From contig CP070644.1 in NCBI GenBank assembly GCA_020354155.1, positions 1,515,425-1,529,122 on the forward strand: DNA of 13,698 nucleotides, written 5' to 3'. Origin of the DNA: Nitrospiraceae bacterium (lineage in GTDB: Bacteria > Nitrospirota > Thermodesulfovibrionia > UBA6902). The notes beneath the pieces are model-generated. The model was not told the DNA's origin, did not search any database, and saw only the letters and a program-made list of their open reading frames with translations. The position numbers were made by a program, and so were the translations under genes. Below are positions 6,784 to 12,592 of this stretch, in pieces; positions within the stretch are counted from its first letter, which is position 1, and every line of letters begins with the position of its first letter.

Positions 6784-7662
6784 ATGGCTGCTTTAAGAGA
6801 CATACAGAACAGAATAAAGGCTGTCAAGAACACCCAGAAAATAACAAAGGCCATGAAAATGGTGGCTGCGGCCAAGCTGAAAAAGGTGCAGACCCGTATG
6901 CTGGATTTGAGGCCCTATGCAGCAAAAATGTACGATGTGCTTTTAAGCCTTGCCCGCGCAGCTGACAGGGAGGCCCATCCTCTGCTTGCCTTCAGGCCGA
7001 GAAAGACAGTTGAAATCCTCGTCATTACCTCAGACAGAGGGCTCTGCGGCGCTTTTAATGCCAACATTCTGAAGGAAGCGCAGCTCACAATTAATGCTCA
7101 TATAAAAGATGGTTTTGAGGTGAGTATCAGTACTGTTGGCAAGAAAGCAAGAGACTACTTCAGGAGAAGAGATGTGGCAGTCAGAAATTCATGGATCGGT
7201 ATTTCAGGAAATGTACGTTTTGCCAGCGCCCAGGAAATTGCCAGTGACATTAAGGAAAGCTATATCAATGAAACCATTGATGAAGTAACTGTTGTCTATA
7301 ATGCATTCAAATCTATGGTGGCACAGGACATTACGCTGGTGAAGCTCCTTCCCCTGTCACCCGTTGAAGAGGGTGAAGAGAATGCTGCAGAAGCAGAGGC
7401 TGCAGATTATATCTACGAACCTTCTGTCGAGGCTATTTTCGATACATTGATTCCCAAGAATGTAGATATCCAGATTTACCGGGCCCTTCTTGAGAGTTCG
7501 GCAGCTGAAGAGGCTGCCCGGATGAGTGCCATGGAGAATGCTACACAGAGCTGTGATGAGATGGTAGGCAAGCTCACGCTCCAGTTTAACAAGGCACGGC
7601 AGGCCGCCATTACTGCTGAACTAATGGACATTGTTGGCGGCGTTGAGGCGTTGAAAGATTAA
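6784..7662 (+). CDS. atpG: ATP synthase F1 subunit gamma
   Basis: This is the rotor shaft of F1. The start MAALRDIQNRIKAVKNTQKI and ITKAMKMVAAAKLKK are textbook gamma N-terminal helix. ITSDRGLCGAFNANI (about 80-94) is the conserved Rossmann-like core signature. The C-terminal helix contains ESSAAEEAARMSAMENAT and NKARQAAITAELMDIVGG, the family signature. The 292-residue length is normal; an acidic, Ala/Glu-rich insert (about 195-210) is common in relatives. No Shine-Dalgarno precedes the ATG: the upstream bases are the arm of the AT-rich inverted repeat. The start is nonetheless secure from the canonical N-terminus. Confidence 0.97.
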   Translation: MAALRDIQNRIKAVKNTQKITKAMKMVAAAKLKKVQTRMLDLRPYAAKMYDVLLSLARAADREAHPLLAFRPRKTVEILVITSDRGLCGAFNANILKEAQLTINAHIKDGFEVSISTVGKKARDYFRRRDVAVRNSWIGISGNVRFASAQEIASDIKESYINETIDEVTVVYNAFKSMVAQDITLVKLLPLSPVEEGEENAAEAEAADYIYEPSVEAIFDTLIPKNVDIQIYRALLESSAAEEAARMSAMENATQSCDEMVGKLTLQFNKARQAAITAELMDIVGGVEALKD

Positions 7663-7670
7663 ATAACCTT

Positions 7671-7737
7671 CTGTCATTCCCGCGCAGGCGGGAATCCAGA
7701 AATATGAAATAGATTCCTGTTTTCACAGGAATGACAG
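7671..7737. repeat. CTGTCATTCC palindromic element in the atpG-atpD gap
   Basis: The 67-base element is bounded by perfect 10-base inverted ends (CTGTCATTCC 7671-7680; GGAATGACAG 7728-7737). Inside are two perfect hairpins: TTCCCGC-GCAG-GCGGGAA near the left end, and ATTCCTGT-TTTC-ACAGGAAT (7713-7732). From general knowledge, elements with CTGTCATTCCCGC ends are dispersed repeats in many proteobacterial and related genomes. Confidence 0.85.
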
Positions 7738-7746
7738 AATAGAAGA

Positions 7747-7770
7747 TTTGATGTTTGATATTTGATTTTT
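7747..7770. repeat. Tandem TTTGAT heptads before atpD
   Basis: Three TTTGAT copies begin at 7747, 7754 and 7761 (period 7), followed by a T run. TTTGATATTTGATTTTT resembles the reverse complement of the left arm of the AT-rich repeat before atpG (TTTGATATTCGATCTTT), suggesting one repeat family in two adjacent gaps. Confidence 0.6.
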
Positions 7771-7790
7771 ATATATGGAGGTCTTAGATC

Positions 7791-9200
7791 ATGAATGAAG
7801 GTAAGATAGCCCAGGTCATCGGCGCGGTTGTTGATGTTGAATTTGAAGATAAATTGCCTGAAATATTAAATGCCCTTACTATTTCACAGCCCGGTGATTC
7901 AGACAAGGGCATCCCTGATATCAATGTAACTCTTGAGGTTGCTGCACACCTCGGGGACAATATGGTACGGACTGTTGCCATGTCTGCTACTGACGGACTT
8001 GTCAGGGGTACAGCAGTTGTTGATACCGGCCAGCCCATCACCGTGCCTGTAGGAGATAAAACACTGGGCAGAATCATGAATGTTATTGGTGAACCCGTTG
8101 ACCAGCAGGGCCCTATCGACTCAAAAGAGAGGCTCCCTATCCACAGGCCGTCTCCGGAATTTACCGAGCAGGAAACGTCAACACAGGTCTTTGAGACAGG
8201 CGTTAAAGTCTTTGACCTCCTTGTTCCCTTTGTGAAGGGTGGAAAGATGGGAATGTTCGGCGGCGCCGGTGTTGGCAAGACAGTTGTTATCATGGAGATG
8301 ATCCACAATATCGCCATGGTGCATGGTGGGGTATCAGTGTTTGCCGGAGTCGGCGAGAGAACAAGAGAAGGAAATGACCTCTATCTTGAGATGAAAGAGG
8401 GAGGCGTTCTTGAGAAGACAGCCCTTATTTATGGGCAGATGAACGAACCGCCGGGAGCCAGGGCGCGGGTGGCACTTTCCGCACTGACGACGGCTGAATA
8501 TTTCAGGGACGAAGGGCAGGACGTTCTTATATTCCTTGATAACATATTCAGGTACACACTTGCAGGCGCTGAGTTGTCAGCTCTTCTTGGAAGGATGCCT
8601 TCAGCTGTTGGATATCAGCCGACCCTTGGAACTGACATGGGTGTTCTTCAGGAGAGGATTACATCTACCAATAAAGGCGCTATCACCTCAATGCAGGCTA
8701 TTTACGTCCCTGCTGATGACCTGACAGACCCTGCAGTTGCGACGGCATTTACCCATCTAGACGGAACAGTTGTTCTTTCACGGCAGATCTCGGAACTTGG
8801 AATTTATCCTGCTGTTGATCCACTGGACTCAACATCAAGGATACTTGATCCACTCATTCTGGGCGATGAACACTATAAAGTGGCCAGAGATGTTCAGATG
8901 GTGCTGCAGAGATACAAGGAGCTGCAGGATATTATTGCCATACTTGGTATGGAAGAACTTTCCGAGGATGATAAACTGCTGGTTGCCCGCGCAAGGAAAC
9001 TCCAGAGGTTCCTGAGCCAGCCATTCCATGTTGCTGAGACCTTTACAGGCACTCCGGGAAAATATGTGAAGCTGGAAGAAACAATCAAGGGATTCAAGGA
9101 AGTGGTTGAGGGCAAGCATGATAGTCTGCCCGAGCAGGCCTTTTACATGGTAGGCGGCATCGAAGAAGTAATTGAAAAAGCTGAAAAACTGAGAAGATAA
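7791..9200 (+). CDS. atpD: ATP synthase F1 subunit beta (catalytic)
   Basis: This subunit makes ATP from ADP and phosphate at the catalytic sites of F1. The 469 residues include an N-terminal barrel (1-80), Walker A GGAGVGKT (157-164), GERTREGNDLY (188-198) with the catalytic glutamate region, Walker B VLIFLDNIFRYTLAG (245-259), LLGRMPSAVGYQPTL, PADDLTDPA, and EELSEDD (388-394), the equivalent of the DELSEED lever. The tail FYMVGGIEEVIEKAEKL is standard. GGAGG (7777-7781) lies 9 bases before the ATG and is the strongest ribosome binding site in the operon. No substitutions suggest loss of activity. Confidence 0.98.
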   Translation: MNEGKIAQVIGAVVDVEFEDKLPEILNALTISQPGDSDKGIPDINVTLEVAAHLGDNMVRTVAMSATDGLVRGTAVVDTGQPITVPVGDKTLGRIMNVIGEPVDQQGPIDSKERLPIHRPSPEFTEQETSTQVFETGVKVFDLLVPFVKGGKMGMFGGAGVGKTVVIMEMIHNIAMVHGGVSVFAGVGERTREGNDLYLEMKEGGVLEKTALIYGQMNEPPGARARVALSALTTAEYFRDEGQDVLIFLDNIFRYTLAGAELSALLGRMPSAVGYQPTLGTDMGVLQERITSTNKGAITSMQAIYVPADDLTDPAVATAFTHLDGTVVLSRQISELGIYPAVDPLDSTSRILDPLILGDEHYKVARDVQMVLQRYKELQDIIAILGMEELSEDDKLLVARARKLQRFLSQPFHVAETFTGTPGKYVKLEETIKGFKEVVEGKHDSLPEQAFYMVGGIEEVIEKAEKLRR

Positions 9201-9209
9201 ATCATACAG

Positions 9210-9234
9210 TACAGTTCAAACAGCTTGAACAGTA
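9210..9234 (+). other. Small hairpin just before the atpC ribosome binding site
   Basis: TACAGTTCAA (9210-9219) and TTGAACAGTA (9225-9234) pair at 9 of 10 positions around a 5-base loop. The atpC Shine-Dalgarno (AGAGGAA, 9237-9243) starts two bases later and is left free. It could tune translation or mRNA stability. No T run follows, so it is not a terminator. Confidence 0.4.
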
Positions 9235-9248
9235 TTAGAGGAATTTAA

Positions 9249-9659
9249 ATGGCTGAGAAACTGAAATTGGATATTGTCACACCCTACGGGCATGTGTTTA
9301 CCGATGAAGTTGATGAGATTGTTGCTTCCGGGAGCGAGGGAGAGTTTGGAGTCCTGCCCGACCACGTCCCATTCCTTACAACATTAAAAATAGGGATGCT
9401 GACCTACAAAAAGGGATCAGAAACAGGCTACTTTTTTGTTAACTCCGGTTATGCTGAAGTCGGTCCCGATTCAGTTACCATACTTGCTGACAGCGCTGAG
9501 AAATCTGAAGAGATTGATCTTGACAGGGCTCAGGAGGCAATGAAAAGAGCTGAAGAGCGGCTGAAGAAAGCGGGAGAAATCGATGAGGCCCGGGCAACAG
9601 CGGCTATTGAACGATCTGTAGCAAGAGTGCAGATCGCGGAGAAGAAACAGGCTCGATAA
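9249..9659 (+). CDS. atpC: ATP synthase F1 subunit epsilon
   Basis: Epsilon sits on gamma at the base of F1 and acts as a coupling and inhibitory subunit. The 136 residues show the N-terminal beta sandwich (KLDIVTPYGHVF, ASGSEGEFGVLPDHVPFLTT at about 27-46, with the conserved G-E-FGVLP-HVPFL pattern) and a C-terminal two-helix domain rich in Glu, Arg and Ala (about 90-136). The length is normal. AGAGGAA lies five bases before the ATG. It is the last gene of the operon and is followed by a terminator. Confidence 0.96.
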   Translation: MAEKLKLDIVTPYGHVFTDEVDEIVASGSEGEFGVLPDHVPFLTTLKIGMLTYKKGSETGYFFVNSGYAEVGPDSVTILADSAEKSEEIDLDRAQEAMKRAEERLKKAGEIDEARATAAIERSVARVQIAEKKQAR

Positions 9660-9684
9660 TAATCACATTTCCAGATGTTTCAGG

Positions 9685-9708
9685 GGCGAGCTGTTGCTCG
9701 CCTTTTTT
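9685..9708 (+). terminator. Rho-independent terminator of the atp operon
   Basis: A perfect 7-bp stem GGCGAGC (9685-9691) / GCTCGCC (9696-9702) with a TGTT loop is followed directly by six T residues (9703-9708), 25 bases after the atpC stop. Confidence 0.92.
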
Positions 9709-9726
9709 ATTTATTTGGGTAGTATA

Positions 9727-9754
9727 AGGGACACATCCCGGGGGATGGGTCCCT
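9727..9754. repeat. Near-perfect 28-base palindrome before gph
   Basis: AGGGACACATCCC (9727-9739) and GGGATGGGTCCCT (9742-9754) are reverse complements with one mismatch around a two-base centre. It lies 10 bases before the gph start codon and has no T run, so it is not a terminator. It resembles REP-type palindromes with GGGACA...TGTCCC ends. Confidence 0.65.
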
Positions 9755-9764
9755 ATCCATTGAC

Positions 9765-10436
9765 ATGATGAAGCTTTTAATATTTGATCTTGACGGAACG
9801 CTTGCCGATACCGGGCAGGATATAACCAATGCTCTGAATTATTCCCTTGAACCCTTTGCTGCAAGGTACTATTCACTTGAGGAGACAAAGGCTATGGTTG
9901 GTTCCGGCATTTCAAAACTCCTTGAATCGCTTATTCCTTATGATTCTCCTGCTGCTGTAAAAATGAAAAATCAGGAAGGGAAAAAACCTGAAGAGGTTGT
10001 CTTAAACAGGTTCCTTGAGTATTATGACAATCACCTTATCGACAACACCGTTGCCTATCCCCAGGTACCTGAAACACTTGCCAAACTGAATGATTATAAA
10101 AAAGGAATTCTGTCTAACAAGCGGGAAATCTATTCAAAACAGGTACTTGAGGGGATTCACATTCTGAAATACTTTGATTGTGTCTGGGGAAGCGACAGTG
10201 TGAGGGAGAAAAAGCCCTCACCGGTTCCTGTTGTCGACATGCTGAAGCACTTTCATGTATCTCACAATGAGGCGGTTTTAATTGGCGACAGCAACTATGA
10301 CATAGAAGCAGGGAAGGCAGCCGGGATAAAAGTTATTGCTGTTACCTATGGTTTTCGTCCCAGAGAAGTACTGAAAGATGCAGATATTATTATTGACAGT
10401 TTTTATGAATTGCTGAATGTACTGAAGGAAATGTGA
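9765..10436 (+). CDS. HAD-family phosphatase, phosphoglycolate-phosphatase-like
   Basis: All four HAD motifs are present: motif I FDLDGTLADT (7-16; nucleophile Asp8, acid/base Asp10), motif II ILSNKR with Ser117, motif III lysine in REKKPSP (Lys149/150), and motif IV IGDSNYDIEAGKAAG with Asp175 and Asp179. A helical cap occupies about 17-90. The 223-residue length and this arrangement fit the Gph/PpaX group, which removes phosphate from 2-phosphoglycolate (formed by DNA repair or oxygenase side reactions) or hydrolyses pyrophosphate. Substrate cannot be settled from sequence alone. The start is the first of two adjacent ATGs; the Shine-Dalgarno is weak and a palindrome lies just upstream. It probably forms a unit with the methyltransferase 9 bases downstream. 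Confidence 0.85.
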   Translation: MMKLLIFDLDGTLADTGQDITNALNYSLEPFAARYYSLEETKAMVGSGISKLLESLIPYDSPAAVKMKNQEGKKPEEVVLNRFLEYYDNHLIDNTVAYPQVPETLAKLNDYKKGILSNKREIYSKQVLEGIHILKYFDCVWGSDSVREKKPSPVPVVDMLKHFHVSHNEAVLIGDSNYDIEAGKAAGIKVIAVTYGFRPREVLKDADIIIDSFYELLNVLKEM

Positions 10437-10445
10437 GGAAAGCCA

Positions 10446-11174
10446 TTGAAGCCCGGAGCCAGTGAAACACTTGACAGCATAAAGGACGTCAAGCTCTTTC
10501 AGTCAAAAAAAGGATACCGGTTCAGTATTGATGCGGTCCTGCTAGAGGATTTTATCTCTGCAAAAAAATTGGGCAAAGGAGCGGAACTTGGAGCAGGTTC
10601 CGGCGTTATATCAATCCTTCTTGCGAAGCGGATGCAGGGGACCCGGATAACAGCAGTTGAGTTGCAGAAAACCCTTGCTCAGCGGGCAGTACGAAATATA
10701 AAGCTGAATGGTCTCGAAGACTGTGTTGAGATTTTGCAGGGCGATATAAAAGCCCTGCGGGACCAATTCCATACGAATGAGTTTGACTTTGTTTTTTCCA
10801 ACCCTCCCTTCAGAAAACCGAAAACAGGTCGGATGAGCGTTGATAAGGAGAGGGCTGTTGCCAGACACGAGATTGAGATTTCATTGCCGGATTTGATCGG
10901 TACCGCTTCATATCTGCTGAAGCACTCCGGTAAATTCTTTATGATTTATCACCCCTTCAGACTTGCAGAGCTGATAAGCATGATGAGGGAATCAAGGCTT
11001 GAACCAAAGAGGATGCGTTTTGTACACTCCAGGACCGGAGAAGAGGCGAAGATGGTACTTATTGAAGCAGTAAAGGGGTCAGGGACCTGGCTCAAGATCG
11101 AGCCCCCCCTGTATCTTTATAAAAGGGGTAAGACCTATACTGATGAAATATTGCAAATACTTCATAAAGACTAA
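10446..11174 (+). CDS. TrmN6-like N6-adenine methyltransferase (tRNA1-Val A37 type)
   Basis: This is an S-adenosylmethionine-dependent methyltransferase of the Rossmann type. YRFSIDAVLL (24-33) is the lead-in typical of the YfiC/TrmN6 family. ELGAGSG (47-53) is SAM motif I, Glu72 in AVELQ is the ribose-binding acid, Asp100 in LQGDI contacts adenine, and NPPF (119-122) is the catalytic motif of N6-adenine methyltransferases. The 242 residues match TrmN6, which modifies A37 next to the anticodon of tRNA-Val. An RNA or protein target of a related enzyme is possible. The start is TTG with GAGGAA five bases upstream (overlapping the gph stop); no ATG fits. It is co-directional with gph and followed after 12 bases by the cupin. 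Confidence 0.82.
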   Translation: MKPGASETLDSIKDVKLFQSKKGYRFSIDAVLLEDFISAKKLGKGAELGAGSGVISILLAKRMQGTRITAVELQKTLAQRAVRNIKLNGLEDCVEILQGDIKALRDQFHTNEFDFVFSNPPFRKPKTGRMSVDKERAVARHEIEISLPDLIGTASYLLKHSGKFFMIYHPFRLAELISMMRESRLEPKRMRFVHSRTGEEAKMVLIEAVKGSGTWLKIEPPLYLYKRGKTYTDEILQILHKD

Positions 11175-11186
11175 AGGGAGAGACTT

Positions 11187-11549
11187 ATGCCTGAATTAAT
11201 CAAAAAACCATCTGTTATCAAGGCTGAAGGCAACAAACCAAAAGTTATCGAAGAGTACATAGGGCGTGTTAATTCCAGTACGGAAAAGGTGAGTATTGCA
11301 CGAATGAAGAGTCCTGCAGGATGGACAGAACCACCGCAACAACCGGAATTTGATGAATATACCTTTGTATTGAAAGGTATGCTCATGGTAACAACAGCAG
11401 AGGGGACTGTTGATGTCCATGAAGGGGAGGTCATCATTGTTCACAGTGGCGAACAGGTTCAGTACAGTACCCCGCTGGAAGAGGGTGCTGAATATATTGC
11501 AGTCTGTTTGCCTGCTTTTTCGCCTGACACAGTGCACAGGAAAGAGTAG
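11187..11549 (+). CDS. Small cupin-fold protein lacking the usual metal ligands
   Basis: The 120 residues form a single cupin barrel. Motif 1 fits its spacing exactly from Gly45 to Gly64 (GWTEPPQQPEFDEYTFVLKG), but the two metal-binding histidines are Gln51 and Pro53; only Glu57 remains. In motif 2 (GEVIIVHSGEQVQYST, from Gly80), the histidine position is Val91. The strands EYTFVLKGMLMV and AEYIAVCLPAFSPDTVHR are well formed, so the fold should be intact. AAGGGAG lies six bases before the ATG. It ends the three-gene run gph-methyltransferase-cupin. Similar small cupins (EutQ-like) have no single known role. A binding or sensing function, or metal binding by other residues, is possible. Confidence 0.8.
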   Translation: MPELIKKPSVIKAEGNKPKVIEEYIGRVNSSTEKVSIARMKSPAGWTEPPQQPEFDEYTFVLKGMLMVTTAEGTVDVHEGEVIIVHSGEQVQYSTPLEEGAEYIAVCLPAFSPDTVHRKE

Positions 11550-11578
11550 GGGGTTACGTTATAATTTGTGTTTCTGTA

Positions 11579-11587
11579 TGATATAAT
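11579..11587 (+). promoter_or_regulatory. Extended -10 promoter of the tRNA-Ala gene
   Basis: TGATATAAT (11579-11587) matches the extended -10 consensus TGnTATAAT perfectly. A -35 is poor (TTATAA at 11559-11564, spacing 17), as usual for extended -10 promoters. Transcription would begin near 11594, about 19 bases before the tRNA. A second TATAAT at 11560-11565 lacks the TG extension. Confidence 0.65.
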
Positions 11588-11612
11588 TATTACCGTTTCT
11601 CAATAATTGGCA

Positions 11613-11688
<76 letters not shown>

Positions 11689-11993
11689 TTTTTTGTTTCA
11701 ATAACTTACCAGCCGTTATAAATATTGAGTCGTTCTCCTCTCAAGACACCCCCGTTTTACCAATCTTTACAGATCTTTTTGAATATCTTTAGCACAAAAT
11801 TAGCACAATACTTGGAAAATAGATCGATCTGAGAACATTACTATCGTTTATCGTCAGATCAGGCTCAGGGGATAATTGAGCCTTGCATTATGGTATGGGT
11901 AAGGCGGTATGAAATCCATAAGCTTATAAAATCGATAGATTATACCGATAACAATGATGGATGATGAATGCTTGCATTTAGGAGGTATTAACA
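11689..11993 (+). other. AT-rich gap after tRNA-Ala, with tandem hairpins
   Basis: I see no gene in these 305 bases. TTAGCACAA occurs twice 11 bases apart (11789-11797, 11800-11808). AGATCGATCT (11821-11830) and ATAAGCTTAT (about 11919-11928) are perfect 10-base palindromes. Two perfect 7-bp stems abut without a gap: GATCTGA/TCAGATC (11826-11832 and 11854-11860) and AGGCTCA/TGAGCCT (11861-11867 and 11877-11883). They could form a structured leader for the gene at 11994, or a small RNA. No match to a riboswitch class is recognised by eye. Confidence 0.5.
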
Positions 11994-12266
11994 ATGATTA
12001 ATATAAAAAAGTTAAACTCCACCATTAAATACACTTTTCGTTTCGGACAGATTGCCATATTAAAAGGTTTTATAACTGAACAGCAATTAGAAGATGTATT
12101 AGATGAACAATTTAACCACACTATGATTAATGATAATCACAAGCTTATAGGAGAAATTCTTCTTGAGAAAGGGTGGATGACACAGGATCAAATAGCATTA
12201 GTACTGGATAACTTGTCCAAAACAAAAAAATACTCATCAAATTATCTAAAATACACTCCTACGTAA
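11994..12266 (+). CDS. Small stand-alone protein with two MshEN-like repeats
   Basis: The 90 residues contain two related helical units. Residues 16-39 (RFGQIAILKGFITEQQLEDV...Q) fit the repeat R-L-G-x5-L/I-x-x-G-x-I-T-x-x-Q-L-x3-L-x-x-Q of the N-terminal domain of GspE/PilB/MshE-type ATPases. Residues 51-74 (LIGEILLEKGWMTQDQIALV) are a second, weaker copy that lacks the leading Arg. No ATPase, signal peptide or membrane helix is present. AGGAGG with good spacing precedes the ATG, so it is very likely expressed. Codon use is strongly AT-biased compared with the atp genes, which may indicate recent acquisition. MshEN domains in larger proteins bind c-di-GMP; whether this one does is unknown. 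It is transcribed alone, with a long structured gap upstream. Confidence 0.75.
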   Translation: MINIKKLNSTIKYTFRFGQIAILKGFITEQQLEDVLDEQFNHTMINDNHKLIGEILLEKGWMTQDQIALVLDNLSKTKKYSSNYLKYTPT

Positions 12267-12373
12267 TTTGTAGAGGTCTCTGTTATGTTGGGACTTGGTT
12301 TACGTAAAAAATTTGGCTGTTTAAGTTGAATCCTTTTTTATGAAAATCCTTTGCTGAACATCCCGTAGCTTAC

Positions 12374-12502
12374 AGGCTGTCCGACAATTCCTGAAAAGCG
12401 TTAACTTTCATTTCGAATAAAGAAGGTAATCTTTTGGTTACTCAACGTTATATTCCAGGATTTCCCGATTAACACCACGAAATGGCAAATATTGGACAGC
12501 CT
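12374..12502. repeat. 129-bp unit with AGGCTGTCC inverted ends
   Basis: AGGCTGTCC (12374-12382) and GGACAGCCT (12494-12502) are perfect 9-base inverted ends. The match extends to about 13 of 16. The interior has no reading frame of note. It sits in the 326-base gap between the two small genes (12267-12592), which otherwise holds only a 10-base palindrome TTTACGTAAA (12299-12308) and the hairpin before the next gene. No clear target-site duplication is visible. It may be a miniature transposable element or the base stem of an RNA. Confidence 0.4.
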
Positions 12503-12555
12503 TGTCGCCACAGGGAGTATCACGTATAAACTTGATTCTAATCACAGAATGGGAT

Positions 12556-12591
12556 ACATACCGTCCTTTACTATAAATAGGGGAGGTATGT
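12556..12591 (+). promoter_or_regulatory. Hairpin sequestering the ribosome binding site of the 39-residue gene
   Basis: ACATACC (12556-12562) pairs perfectly with GGTATGT (12585-12591). After a bulged G, TCC (12564-12566) pairs with GGA (12582-12584). The 15-base loop is AT-rich. The Shine-Dalgarno GGAGG (12582-12586) is entirely inside the stem, and the ATG follows at 12593. Such a shape suits control by temperature, a ligand or an antisense partner. Confidence 0.5.
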
Positions 12592-12592
12592 G

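Noticed and set aside
8524..8580. The AtpD sequence NIFRYTLAGAELSALLGR seemed unlike the frequent RFTQAGSEVSALLGR form
   Set aside because: Proteobacterial beta subunits such as that of E. coli also carry RYTLAG here, so it is ordinary variation.
9723..9728. TATAAG as a -10 promoter for gph
   Set aside because: No acceptable -35 lies 16-18 bases upstream, because that position is the stem and T run of the atp terminator.
11960..11985. Possible sigma-54 promoter (TGG...TTGCA) before the MshEN-like gene
   Set aside because: The spacing between the GG and GC elements is wrong (13 instead of 10 bases), and the ribosome binding site follows immediately.
12474..12525. Possible c-di-GMP riboswitch suggested by CACGAAATGGCAAATATTGG and CACAGGG
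   Set aside because: The conserved GEMM core and tetraloop-receptor elements are absent, and the order of the motifs does not match.
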